From assembly GCF_000426625.1 (NCBI RefSeq), contig NZ_KE384548.1:310001-374000 (forward strand): a DNA stretch of 64,000 nt, read 5' to 3'. Position 1 is the stretch's first letter. Each line of letters starts with the position of its first letter. The stretch is from Psychrilyobacter atlanticus DSM 19335. GTDB taxonomy: Bacteria; Fusobacteriota; Fusobacteriia; Fusobacteriales; Fusobacteriaceae. Both the position numbers and the translations under genes were made by a program. The notes beneath the pieces are model-generated. The model saw only the letters and a list, made by a program, of their open reading frames with translations, did no database searches and was not told the origin of the DNA. This document shows, one piece after another, positions 32,462 to 40,840 of the stretch.

Positions 32462-33397
32462 ATGGAATATATAAATTCAACACTAATAACACTGGGTATG
32501 GTTTTTATTTTCTTAGGTCTAGTGGATTCTGTAAAAATTCTAAAAGATTTTGAAAATTTTTATAAGGCAGCAAAATACTCCTATAAAACGGGTCTTATTA
32601 CTTTTTCAGCCATGCTTTTATTTCTATTTTTATATGTAACTCATTTTAGTTATATCATCTTAAAGGAAGTGATTAACAATGAATTTACACATGTGAGTTC
32701 GATGCTATTTTTTATGGATGGCTTTTTCATATATACAATAATATTTCTCCTGAAGAATCTGTCATCTTCCCTGAACTCCTTTTATATGCAGACAATTAGC
32801 AGTCTGATTAGGGCGGTTAAACTAAGGGATAAATATACAAGCAATCATTCTGAGCATGTGGCTAACCTGGTCAAGGCAATCTTTGAGGATCTCCCCGGAG
32901 AATTGAAAAAAAATCTATCCAAAAATGAACTGGTAGAAGCAGCTCTCCTCCATGACATAGGAAAAATTATAACACCTTTAACAATCTTAAATAAAAAAAG
33001 TGAGTTATCTGTCGAAGAGTATGAACAGATTAAAAAACATGTATCTGACGGGATCTATATTTTAGAGCCCTTTGAGGTTTTTCATAAAATAATTCCATGG
33101 ATTAAGTACCACCATGAGAGAATTGACGGTCAGGGGTATTATAAGCTGGAAAAAAATAAAATACCTCTGGAATCTAAAATTATAGCAGTAGCAGACACCT
33201 ATTCTGCCCTGACTACATCCCGGATATATCAGAGGAAGAGATCTCACAGAGAGGCTGTTGAAGTTTTAAAAGCGGTTTCAGGGACTCAGTTAGACAGTGG
33301 GATAGTTGAGATACTGATAAAAATAGAGAATGAGAAAATGGAAAAAATATTTGTGAAATCAGGGTTTAATGTTAACTCTAAAATTTTAGTGGAATAA
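32462..33397 (+). CDS. Membrane HD-GYP-like phosphodiesterase
   Basis: The ATG at 32462 follows AAGAGGTG and is preferred to the in-frame ATG at 32441, giving 311 residues. Four hydrophobic segments cover residues about 5-115. The C-terminal domain has the HD-GYP elements in order: an early SNHSEHVANLV His, LLHDIGKI (HD dyad), KKHVSDGIYIL, and HHERIDGQGYY, followed by IIAVADTYSALTTSR. The GYP tripeptide is GYY here. HD-GYP proteins degrade cyclic di-GMP or other cyclic dinucleotides. The variant loop leaves the substrate open. It is a single gene; the next ORF has its own SD and lies 71 nt on. Confidence 0.85.
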   Translation: MEYINSTLITLGMVFIFLGLVDSVKILKDFENFYKAAKYSYKTGLITFSAMLLFLFLYVTHFSYIILKEVINNEFTHVSSMLFFMDGFFIYTIIFLLKNLSSSLNSFYMQTISSLIRAVKLRDKYTSNHSEHVANLVKAIFEDLPGELKKNLSKNELVEAALLHDIGKIITPLTILNKKSELSVEEYEQIKKHVSDGIYILEPFEVFHKIIPWIKYHHERIDGQGYYKLEKNKIPLESKIIAVADTYSALTTSRIYQRKRSHREAVEVLKAVSGTQLDSGIVEILIKIENEKMEKIFVKSGFNVNSKILVE

Positions 33398-33468
33398 AAA
33401 AACAAGGAAAATCATAAAAAAATTCTAATATAATAGTAAGAGATTTATAGATAGAGGAGGGGATATTT

Positions 33469-34836
33469 ATGGAAATCATGCACTTACTTAAAGAGGTTTA
33501 TAATATAAAAAAAAATAATAAACGTTCACGGGATGAAATCCTGGAGATCCAGAACAGTAAACTGAATGATCTGATTGAACATGTATTAAAAAATTCAAAA
33601 TTTTATCGTGAATTCTATGGAAAACATGGGATAACTCTGGAAAACTATAAAACTATAGATTACAATAAATATCCTACAATTGATAAAGATATTATTGCAG
33701 ATCATTTCGACGATCTTATCTGTACTGAAGATTTTAAGAGGGAAGATTTAGAAGAATTTATAAGTCATAGGGAAAATTGGGGTGGAAGATATAAGGGCAA
33801 ATATTTGGCTATGACTTCTTCGGGTTCAACGGGTCACCCTACAATATTTGTTTATGATCAGAAGGCATGGGCTACAGTAAAGGCTTTTATCATAGGAAGG
33901 GTCGATAGATCCCATAAGATGAGTCTATTAAAAAAAGAAAGGATTGCTTTTATTATAGCAACAGGAGGAAATTTTGCCAGTTATAATCTGGCACAGGAAG
34001 CAAAAAATATAAACTATACAACTCTGACTTTAGATGTAAATGGTGATTTACAGGAGATAATAGATGCGTTAAATGAATTTCAGCCAACTATTTTATCTGG
34101 CTATTCTTCATCTATAGCAGCCTTGGGAGAGGAAAAACTGGATGGGAAATTAAGAATATTTCCAAAAAGAGTATTCTGTTCAGCAGATAAATTGACCCGG
34201 AATAGAAAAGAGGTAATTGAAAGAGCATTTGGGGTAATACCTTTAAATTTTTATGGGGCAACTGAATCTTTGGGAATGGGATCGGAAATTCAAGAGAGAG
34301 GACAAATATTTCTTTTTGATGATTATTATAAATTTGAGATAGTGGATGAAAAGATGGACGAAGTAGAAGTAGGAGAAGTAGGAGACCTCATAGTGACCAA
34401 CCTTTATAATTATGTGATGCCCCTTCTAAGATATAGGATGGAAGACAGGTTAAAAAAATCTAAAGATCAGGATTTTAACTTTACCCTCATAGATGAAATT
34501 GCCGGAAGGGTAGTAGATGATCTTTATTTTGAAAGGACAGATGGGAGTCAGGAAAAACTAACTGCTCTTCAGCTGGTAGGAATGTACTTTAATAATGTAA
34601 AGAAAATTCAATTTGTTCAGGAAGATAAAAATACTTTAAAGATTAAATATGTTGAAAGGGAAGAGGTAGATCCTGAAAAAGAAATACTGCCTATGATAAT
34701 TGAATTTTTAAAGTCTAAAAATCTTGATAAGGATATAAAAATAATAATAGAGAAAGCAGAAAATATTCCTGTAGACCCTCATACAGGAAAATACAGGCAG
34801 ATAGTTTCCCATAAAAAAAAGCCATCCTTAAATTAA
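33469..34836 (+). CDS. Adenylate-forming enzyme, PaaK/CapK-like
   Basis: This 455-residue cytoplasmic protein belongs to the AMP-binding superfamily in its phenylacetate-CoA-ligase/CapK branch. It has the phosphate-binding loop MTSSGSTGHPT, the FYGATESLGMGSE motif for adenine contact, and a LLRYRMED segment with the hinge-side conserved Arg-Asp, followed by a C-terminal domain (ending DPHTGKYRQI). Members activate an aromatic or fatty acid as an acyl-adenylate and transfer it to CoA or a sugar-polymer precursor. No acyl carrier or polysaccharide genes are adjacent, so the substrate stays unknown. Start: ATG after GAGGAGGGG. A bidirectional terminator separates it from the convergent AbgT gene. 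Confidence 0.75.
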   Translation: MEIMHLLKEVYNIKKNNKRSRDEILEIQNSKLNDLIEHVLKNSKFYREFYGKHGITLENYKTIDYNKYPTIDKDIIADHFDDLICTEDFKREDLEEFISHRENWGGRYKGKYLAMTSSGSTGHPTIFVYDQKAWATVKAFIIGRVDRSHKMSLLKKERIAFIIATGGNFASYNLAQEAKNINYTTLTLDVNGDLQEIIDALNEFQPTILSGYSSSIAALGEEKLDGKLRIFPKRVFCSADKLTRNRKEVIERAFGVIPLNFYGATESLGMGSEIQERGQIFLFDDYYKFEIVDEKMDEVEVGEVGDLIVTNLYNYVMPLLRYRMEDRLKKSKDQDFNFTLIDEIAGRVVDDLYFERTDGSQEKLTALQLVGMYFNNVKKIQFVQEDKNTLKIKYVEREEVDPEKEILPMIIEFLKSKNLDKDIKIIIEKAENIPVDPHTGKYRQIVSHKKKPSLN

Positions 34837-34840
34837 AATA

Positions 34841-34873
34841 AAAAGGCTGCTCAAGATCTTGAGCAGCCTTTTT
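34841..34873. terminator. Bidirectional terminator between PaaK-like and AbgT genes
   Basis: AAAAGGCTGCTCAA pairs with TTGAGCAGCCTTTT around GATC. The A and T runs on either side let it serve both converging genes. Confidence 0.95.
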
Positions 34874-34882
34874 GTGTATAAC

Positions 34883-36505
34883 TTATATAAACATCGATAC
34901 TCCCGGTCCTATTGGAAGACCTAAGAAACTCCAAGCTAGGAACATAATACTCCAAACTACTAAGAATATAATCGAATAAGGAAGCATCATAGCTATGATT
35001 GTTCCTATTCCCATTCCATCCTTTTTAGATGCATACTTTGCAGCAAATGCTACTACAATTGGAAAGTATGACATAAGAGGAGATATAATATTAGTTGTAG
35101 AATCTCCAATCCTGTAAGCCAGCTGTGTATACTCAGGTGACAGACCTAATTGAGCAAACATAGGGATGAATACAGGAGATAACATGAGCCATTTAGAAGA
35201 AGCTCCTCCAATAAATAAGTTTATAAAAGCAGTTAAGAAGATAAGTCCTACAGCTGCCCATACTCCACTTATTCCCATAGATTTCATAAGGTCAGCCAAG
35301 TTTACTGCAATGATAATTCCAATATTTGATTTTGTAAACACATATACGAATTGTGCTGAAACAAATATTATTACCAGGATAGCTCCGCAAGATGCCATAG
35401 CTTTATTCAGTGAAGCTATTACATCTCTATGACTTTTTATTGTTTTAGCTCCGATTCCAAATAATAATCCCGGTATGAAGAAGAACATCATAAGGATATA
35501 AACAATAGACTGACTGAAAAATGGTTTTAAGATCTCCATACTGCTGGGAGTTCTACCGTTTTCTGTGACAAAATTTTGAATCTCAGACGGAGTCCATCTA
35601 AGGAGTCCGTTTTCCGGGATGGTCATCATGATGACAGCTCCTAAAAATACCAGCATCCCGATTCCTGCAAATCTCATTCCCTTGATCTCATCTTTAGATA
35701 TTTCCGAACCGGCATCTAGATCCAGTTTAGGACCTGTATATTTTCCCAGTCTGGGTTCAACAATTTTATCGGTAATGAATCCTCCGACGATTGTTATCAT
35801 AAATGTAGAAGCTACCATAAAGAAAAAATTTGCTGTAGGAGTAACTGAATACCCCGGTAAAACTATCTGTGCTGCGGTAGTTGTGATCCCGCCTAATAAT
35901 GGATCTGTAGTTCCAACCAATAAGTTTGCTGAAAATCCTCCGGAGACTCCTGCAAATGCTGCAGCAAGTCCTGCAAGGGGATGTCTGCCAAATGAAGCAA
36001 ATATAATTGCTCCTAATGGGATTAATACAACATATCCTGCATCCGATGCAATGTTAGACATAACTCCTGCAAAAACTACAATTCCTGCAACCATAGATTT
36101 AGGAGTAGACAATACTACTTTTTTTATAACTGCATTGATCAATCCGGATCCCTCAGCCAAGCCTACACCTAACATGGCTACGATAATAGATCCCAGTGCT
36201 GCATGGCCGGTAAAGTTATCTACTCCACTGGTTAAGATCCCTCTAATTCCAGAAGCTGTCAATAAACTTTGGACAGTAGTTGTTTTATCTATAACAGCTC
36301 CAGTGGCTCTAGATATTTCCTGGTATGTTACTGAGATACCTGTTTTAGCTAATATTGCTGATAAAAAAATTGTTATTATAAAGAAACCAAAAAACATTGC
36401 TACAGGATGGGGTAATTTATTACCTGCTACCTCGATAAAATTTAAAAATTTATCAAATTTACCTATTTTCTTTTTGCCTAGTTGTACTTGAATTTCTGCG
36501 TTCAT
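34883..36505 (-). CDS. AbgT-family transporter
   Basis: This 540-residue inner-membrane protein has the length and about 11 to 13 hydrophobic segments typical of AbgT (p-aminobenzoyl-glutamate transporter) proteins. The sequence begins with the polar KFLNFIEVAGNKLPHPVAMF, a conserved AbgT opening, and contains GGFSANLLVGTTDPLLGG and a late IGGASSKWLMLSPVFIPM with the pseudo-symmetric discontinuous helix region. Characterised members take up p-aminobenzoyl-glutamate or export sulfonamides. Start: ATG with GGAGGG on the minus strand. The formate/nitrite channel lies upstream on the same strand but has its own terminator. A folate link to the formiminotransferase genes is conceivable but speculative. 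Confidence 0.9.
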   Translation of the reverse strand: MNAEIQVQLGKKKIGKFDKFLNFIEVAGNKLPHPVAMFFGFFIITIFLSAILAKTGISVTYQEISRATGAVIDKTTTVQSLLTASGIRGILTSGVDNFTGHAALGSIIVAMLGVGLAEGSGLINAVIKKVVLSTPKSMVAGIVVFAGVMSNIASDAGYVVLIPLGAIIFASFGRHPLAGLAAAFAGVSGGFSANLLVGTTDPLLGGITTTAAQIVLPGYSVTPTANFFFMVASTFMITIVGGFITDKIVEPRLGKYTGPKLDLDAGSEISKDEIKGMRFAGIGMLVFLGAVIMMTIPENGLLRWTPSEIQNFVTENGRTPSSMEILKPFFSQSIVYILMMFFFIPGLLFGIGAKTIKSHRDVIASLNKAMASCGAILVIIFVSAQFVYVFTKSNIGIIIAVNLADLMKSMGISGVWAAVGLIFLTAFINLFIGGASSKWLMLSPVFIPMFAQLGLSPEYTQLAYRIGDSTTNIISPLMSYFPIVVAFAAKYASKKDGMGIGTIIAMMLPYSIIFLVVWSIMFLAWSFLGLPIGPGVSMFI

Positions 36506-36531
36506 ACTTCCCTCCTCTTTTTAGTACTATT

Positions 36532-36546
36532 GACAAACATTTTGTC
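36532..36546. promoter_or_regulatory. Palindromic candidate operator of the AbgT gene
   Basis: GACAAACATTTTGTC is a 6-bp inverted repeat with a 3-bp centre, 27 bp upstream of the AbgT start. It contains AAACATTTTGTCT, one base from the AAACA-N3-TGTTT pattern of the twin site before the hydroxyproline operon. Confidence 0.45.
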
Positions 36547-36818
36547 TGATTATGTACAAAATGATGATATCACAATATAAGAAAAAGTGTCAAATTTTTC
36601 TAAGTTTTCTAATAGAAAATTAATGGAAGTTCGAAGAAATAATATTTTTTGTTTAAAAAATATGTTTATTTTAGGACTTTTATAGCTAGAAATACGTGTA
36701 TTCTATGAATTTTAACTAATGAATTATAGAGGATTATTTAATTTGAGATGATAGGAGGAATAGAAACTAAAAAATATTGAATAAGAGAAGTGGGGAAAAT
36801 AAAAAAGGTTTTAAAAAA

Positions 36819-36848
36819 TTAAAAGCCGGCAGATTTGCCGGCTTTTAA
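36819..36848 (-). terminator. Terminator of the formate/nitrite channel gene
   Basis: TTAAAAGCCGGCA pairs with TGCCGGCTTTTAA around GATT, followed on the minus strand by TTTTTT. Confidence 0.9.
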
Positions 36849-36856
36849 TTTAAAAT

Positions 36857-37642
36857 TTATTTTTGTTTTTTTACTAATAAGAAATAATACATAGCGGGGA
36901 AAATTAATCCTCCAGAAAGAGCATTTCCAATGGTAACAGGAATAATGTTATTCATAAACATTTCTCCGAGAGTATAGTTAGCTCCTAACATCTTTCCTAA
37001 GCTTAAAACATACATATTAGCAACTACATGCTGAAATCCGCAGAGTACAAATAGCATAACTGGGAACCAGACACCTATAACTTTAGAAACCAGATCTTTA
37101 GCAGACATTGTCATCCAAACACCTAAGGCCACTAAAACATTACAGAAGAAAGCACTGGCTACAGCTTCAGAAAATCCTAAAACTGCCTTATGTTCTGCCA
37201 TGTGGACAGCTACAGAATAGATAGCTTCAGATTTATATAGTCCAGCTGTGATAGCTAGTACAGCTGCTATTATAGAACCTGTGAAGTTACCCAGCCATAC
37301 AAAGGTCCAGTTTCTGAATAAATCTTTTAAACTGATTTTTTTGTCAAATAGTGCAAGGGTCAGCAAGTTATTACTGGTAAATAATGATCCTCCTACAACT
37401 ATACATAACATTATACCAACCGGAAAGACACTGGCTCCTAAGAAGCTGGCTAATCCTGTATCTACCCTGGTTCTCATTGTCTGGGTAACGGTCATATACC
37501 CCATATATCCCAAAGCGATAAAAAATCCGCCTAAGATACCAAATAAAAATATATTTATACTTTTACTATTTGCCTTTTTAATTCCCATCTTAACAACATT
37601 ACCTGCTGTTTCATAATTATCGTACATGTTTTCTTTACACAT
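36857..37642 (-). CDS. Formate/nitrite transporter (FNT family)
   Basis: This 261-residue inner-membrane channel has six hydrophobic segments. FNT landmarks are visible: GILGGFFIALGYMGYM in TM1, SLFTSNNLLT (the omega-loop region after TM2), a WLGNFTGS segment, and FCNVLVALGVWM with the conserved N after TM4. FNT proteins pass formate, nitrite or hydrosulfide as pentamers. It is divergent from the glutamate formiminotransferase gene (183 bp between starts). Histidine breakdown yields formyl/formimino groups, so formate export is the natural role here; nitrite uptake remains possible. Start: ATG on the minus strand after AAGGAAGG. Confidence 0.9.
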   Translation of the reverse strand: MCKENMYDNYETAGNVVKMGIKKANSKSINIFLFGILGGFFIALGYMGYMTVTQTMRTRVDTGLASFLGASVFPVGIMLCIVVGGSLFTSNNLLTLALFDKKISLKDLFRNWTFVWLGNFTGSIIAAVLAITAGLYKSEAIYSVAVHMAEHKAVLGFSEAVASAFFCNVLVALGVWMTMSAKDLVSKVIGVWFPVMLFVLCGFQHVVANMYVLSLGKMLGANYTLGEMFMNNIIPVTIGNALSGGLIFPAMYYFLLVKKQK

Positions 37643-37756
37643 AATATACCTTCCTTTTTAAAATACTAAATTTGAACATGAATTATATTATATCATAAAA
37701 AAAATGAAATCAAAAATATTTTTTTCACTTACCTTTTTAAAAAAATCCAGAAAAAA

Positions 37757-37785
37757 TTGGAAAAAGGAGAAAAAAGTACTAATAT
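37757..37785 (+). promoter_or_regulatory. Promoter of the histidine-degradation genes
   Basis: TTGGAA (37757-37762) and TAATAT (37780-37785) are separated by 17 bp, about 40 nt before the glutamate formiminotransferase start. Confidence 0.5.
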
Positions 37786-37825
37786 AGTGGTGTACAAAAT
37801 TTAAAATTTTTAGGAGGTCAAGGGT

Positions 37826-38719
37826 ATGTTGAAACAAGTGATACAATGTGTGCCTAATTTTAGTGAGGGAAAAGATTTAGAAAAGATAGAAAAAATAATT
37901 GCTCCTTTGAAAAATAGAGAGGGGGTAAAACTCCTCAGTGTAGAACCAGATAAAGATTACAATAGAACAGTTGTAAACATAATCGGAGAACCGTTAAAAG
38001 TATTGGAAGCTGTATATGAGGCAATAGGAATTGCAACAAAATTAATAGATTTGAATGTTCATAGGGGAGAACACTCCAGGATGGGAGCTACAGATGTAGT
38101 ACCTTTTATACCCATTAAAAATATAGAGATGGAGGAGTGTATAGAGCTGGCTATAACATTGGGGAAAAGGATAGCTGATGACTATAAAGTTCCGGTATTT
38201 TTATATGAGGAGGCAGCTACCTGCAAGGAAAGAATTAATCTTGCCACTGTGAGAAAAGGTCAGTTTGAAGGGATGGCAGAAAAAATGAAGGATCCTCAAT
38301 GGAAACCTGATTTTGGAGAGTGTATGCCTCATAGAACTGCAGGAGTGGTAGGAGTAGGAGCCAGGTTACCTTTGGTAGCTTTTAATATAAACTTAGGAAC
38401 AACAGACGTAAATGTAGCAAAAAATATTGCTAAGGCGATCAGACATTCTAGTGGTGGATTCAGATATATAAAAGCCGGACCGGCAGAATTGAAGGAAAAA
38501 GGGATAGTACAGGTGACTATGAATGTAGTAAACTACAAAAAAACTCCCCTTTACAGGGTTTTTGAAACTGTGAAGATGGAAGCTAAAAGATATGGGGTTC
38601 CAGTATTAGGAAGTGAGATCATAGGAAGTGTACCTATGGAAGCCCTTGCTATGAGTATGGAATATTATTTAGGTTTAGATGGCTTTTCAATGGAGAAGGT
38701 TTTAGAATCTAATTTATAG
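37826..38719 (+). CDS. ftcD: Glutamate formiminotransferase (monofunctional)
   Basis: This 297-residue protein covers only the formiminotransferase domains (usual monofunctional length about 300). The N-terminal QCVPNFSEGKDLEKIEKI and the RGEHSRMGATDVVPFIPI block with the catalytic His region are characteristic, as is GARLPLVAFNINLGTTDV in the second half. It moves the formimino group from N-formimino-L-glutamate to tetrahydrofolate, in the lower histidine pathway. The cyclodeaminase partner is a separate gene (40181), the arrangement seen in clostridia and fusobacteria, not the fused animal enzyme. Start: ATG after AGGAGG. hutI follows 61 nt later. No hutH/hutU is in the window. Confidence 0.92.
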   Translation: MLKQVIQCVPNFSEGKDLEKIEKIIAPLKNREGVKLLSVEPDKDYNRTVVNIIGEPLKVLEAVYEAIGIATKLIDLNVHRGEHSRMGATDVVPFIPIKNIEMEECIELAITLGKRIADDYKVPVFLYEEAATCKERINLATVRKGQFEGMAEKMKDPQWKPDFGECMPHRTAGVVGVGARLPLVAFNINLGTTDVNVAKNIAKAIRHSSGGFRYIKAGPAELKEKGIVQVTMNVVNYKKTPLYRVFETVKMEAKRYGVPVLGSEIIGSVPMEALAMSMEYYLGLDGFSMEKVLESNL

Positions 38720-38748
38720 GGTAAAATAAAAGAGTTTAATTATAAATT

Positions 38749-38761
38749 CGGCCGAAGGTCG
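38749..38761 (+). repeat. Mini-hairpin before the hutI ribosome-binding site
   Basis: CGGCC-GAA-GGTCG forms a 5-bp stem (one G-T pair) with a 3-nt loop, ending 4 nt before the GGGGGGAT SD of hutI. The fchA gene has an equivalent hairpin in the same position. Confidence 0.6.
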
Positions 38762-38780
38762 TATGGGGGGATATACTAAG

Positions 38781-40043
38781 ATGTATGCGGAGTTAATTGT
38801 AAAGAATATAGGAAATTTAATTACCCTGGGTGAGGGCAAAAAAGCCAGAGCCGGAAAAGAAATGGGTGAAGTTGAGATAATAAAAGATGGTTATATAGTT
38901 ATTAAGGATGGAAAATTTTTAGAGACAGGGACAGGAGAAGTAGATAAAAAATATATTGGGGAATCGACATTGATAAAGGATGCCATGGGACTGACCGTAA
39001 CTCCTGGTTTGATAGACCCGCACACACACCTGGTTCATGGGGGTAGTCGTGAAAATGAATTTTCTAAAAAATTAGAAGGGGTTCCCTATATGGATATCTT
39101 AAATGCCGGAGGGGGAATTTTGAGTACGGTAAATTCCACAAGGCAGGCCAGTTTTGAAGAATTATATGAAAAAGCTAAAAAAAGTTTGGATATTATGTTA
39201 TCTTTTGGTGTAACCACTGTAGAAGCTAAGAGCGGGTACGGGCTGGATATTGAAACTGAATTAAAACAATTAGAAGTTGTAAAAAAATTAAATGAAGACC
39301 ATCCTATAGATTTGGTATCAACATATTTAGGGGCTCATGCTTTACCACCTGAATATAAAGGGAAGAGGGAAGAATTTATTAGTGAAATAATAGGAGCTCT
39401 ACCTATGATCAAAGAAAAGGAATTGGCTGAATTTTGTGATGTTTTCTGTGAAGAAGGAGTTTTTTCAATAGAGGAAACCAGGAAGATATTAAATGCTGCT
39501 AAGGACCTTGGATTTAAAGTAAAGATCCATGCAGATGAAATTGTAACCTTAGGGGGAGCAGAATTATCGGCAGAGTTAGGAGCGTTTTCTGCAGATCATC
39601 TTATGGCTGCCAGTGAAAAAGGGATGGAGGACATGGCTGAAGCTGGAGTGATAGCTGATATCCTGCCTGCAACTTCATTTAATTTAAATAAAGATTATGC
39701 ACATGCTCGTCAGATGATAGAAAAAGGTGTAGCAGTAGCTCTGTCTACAGATTATAATCCTGGAAGTTCTCCTACAGAGAATTTACAGCTGGCTATGCAG
39801 CTGGGATCATTAAAATTAAAAATGACTCCTAAAGAGGTTATTACTGCAGTTACTGTCAACTCTGCTCATTCGGTGGACAGGGGAAAAGAAATTGGAAGTA
39901 TTACCAAAGGAAAGAGAGCAGATTTTGTAATTTTTGACACGCCAAATTTAGAGTATATAATGTATCACTTTGGAATAAACCACACTAAGGATGTGTATAA
40001 AAATGGAATTCAGGTAGTGGCAGATGGTAAGGTAATATATTAG
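38781..40043 (+). CDS. hutI: Imidazolonepropionase
   Basis: This 420-residue amidohydrolase starts at ATG 38781, which follows GGGGGGAT by 7-8 nt; an in-frame ATG at 38763 overlaps the SD itself and is rejected. It has the metal-binding PGLIDPHTHLVHGGSRENEF, ending with the HutI-specific R-E-N-E-F, a mid-protein EAKSGYGLDIETELKQL, KIHADEI and STDYNPGSSPT with the last metal Asp. It hydrolyses 4-imidazolone-5-propionate to formiminoglutamate, the substrate of the formiminotransferase just upstream. Together with fchA it forms a partial histidine catabolic operon. The length is slightly above the usual 405-415. Confidence 0.95.
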   Translation: MYAELIVKNIGNLITLGEGKKARAGKEMGEVEIIKDGYIVIKDGKFLETGTGEVDKKYIGESTLIKDAMGLTVTPGLIDPHTHLVHGGSRENEFSKKLEGVPYMDILNAGGGILSTVNSTRQASFEELYEKAKKSLDIMLSFGVTTVEAKSGYGLDIETELKQLEVVKKLNEDHPIDLVSTYLGAHALPPEYKGKREEFISEIIGALPMIKEKELAEFCDVFCEEGVFSIEETRKILNAAKDLGFKVKIHADEIVTLGGAELSAELGAFSADHLMAASEKGMEDMAEAGVIADILPATSFNLNKDYAHARQMIEKGVAVALSTDYNPGSSPTENLQLAMQLGSLKLKMTPKEVITAVTVNSAHSVDRGKEIGSITKGKRADFVIFDTPNLEYIMYHFGINHTKDVYKNGIQVVADGKVIY

Positions 40044-40154
40044 GTATAAAATAGTCCATAAGTTATACAGGTAAAATACGGAGAAAAGATAAAATACAAT
40101 TAAGGAATCTGAATGGATTTCAAATGTAACTATACATAAAAAAATTATCAATTT

Positions 40155-40167
40155 CGCCGTAGGCGAT
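40155..40167 (+). repeat. Mini-hairpin before the fchA ribosome-binding site
   Basis: TCGCC-GTA-GGCGA is a perfect 5-bp stem with a 3-nt loop, 3 nt before GGGGGGAT, the fchA SD. It mirrors the element before hutI. Confidence 0.6.
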
Positions 40168-40180
40168 AGGGGGGATAAAT

Positions 40181-40825
40181 ATGAGTTATTTAAATATAGA
40201 ATTAGGAGACTTTATAGATGTGGTGGATTCAGATGCGCCAGCACCTGGAGGAGGAAGTGTAGCAGCCTTATCTTCATCATTGGGGATAGCACTGTCTCGT
40301 ATGATGGCATCATTGGTTATAGATAAGAAAAAATATAGAGAATTTGATGATATGATCAAAGAGGAGTTTTTAACAAAACATAGAAGACTTCTAAAAATAA
40401 GAAAAAGAGTAGAAATATTAATAGATGAGGATACTAAATCTTTTAATGACCTTATGGGAGCATTTAAACTGCCGAAGGATACCGATGAAAATAAAGCAAT
40501 CAGAAGTGAGGAGATTCAAAAAGCTACTTTAAAAGCTACGGAAGTTCCCTATGAGATAGCTAAAACATCTTTAGAAGCTATGGAATTACTTCCGTTTTTC
40601 TCTGAATACGGAAATCTTAACGCGATAACTGACCTGGGAGTAGGAGCTATGCTTTTGGAAACAGGGATCAGAGGAGCTATACTCAACGTAAAGATAAACC
40701 TGGGATCTTTAAAAGATCAAGCTAAAGTAGAAAGGTTTAAGAGAAACTATGAAAGGATAGAAGAAGAATCTATAATTTTAAAAGAAGCAATTATGGATTT
40801 TGTAAATGAAAAAATTAAGTTATAA
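40181..40825 (+). CDS. fchA: Formimidoyltetrahydrofolate cyclodeaminase
   Basis: This 214-residue all-helical protein has the cyclodeaminase signature SDAPAPGGGSVAALSSSLGIALSRM near the start, and the later helices contain EVPYEIAKTSLEAMEL and DLGVGAMLLETGIRGA. It converts 5-formimino-THF to 5,10-methenyl-THF and ammonia, completing the one-carbon transfer started by the upstream formiminotransferase. This lets folate-bound one-carbon units feed formate production or biosynthesis. A 137-nt gap with a mini-hairpin separates it from hutI. Start: ATG after GGGGGGATAAAT. An M42 peptidase gene follows 15 nt later. Confidence 0.93.
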   Translation: MSYLNIELGDFIDVVDSDAPAPGGGSVAALSSSLGIALSRMMASLVIDKKKYREFDDMIKEEFLTKHRRLLKIRKRVEILIDEDTKSFNDLMGAFKLPKDTDENKAIRSEEIQKATLKATEVPYEIAKTSLEAMELLPFFSEYGNLNAITDLGVGAMLLETGIRGAILNVKINLGSLKDQAKVERFKRNYERIEEESIILKEAIMDFVNEKIKL

Positions 40826-40840
40826 AAAAGGAGAGAGTAG

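Larger units (their letters stand above)
36506..36856. other. Interval between AbgT and the formate/nitrite channel
   Basis: No gene is seen. On the AbgT side there is a palindrome GACAAA-CAT-TTTGTC (36532-36546) within the likely minus-strand promoter. On the other side is the terminator of the formate/nitrite channel (36819-36848). The 36600-36800 part is A/T-rich with no strong elements. Confidence 0.5.

Noticed and set aside
32329-32553. 74-codon ORF on the plus strand before the HD-GYP-like gene
   Set aside because: It has no SD, overlaps the true gene in another frame and has no recognisable sequence.
35619-36491. 290-codon ORF antisense to the AbgT gene
   Set aside because: It is a composition shadow of a long membrane-protein gene, with no SD; the AbgT reading on the other strand is certain.
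38763-38780. Earlier ATG (38763) for hutI
   Set aside because: That codon overlaps the G-rich SD that serves ATG 38781.
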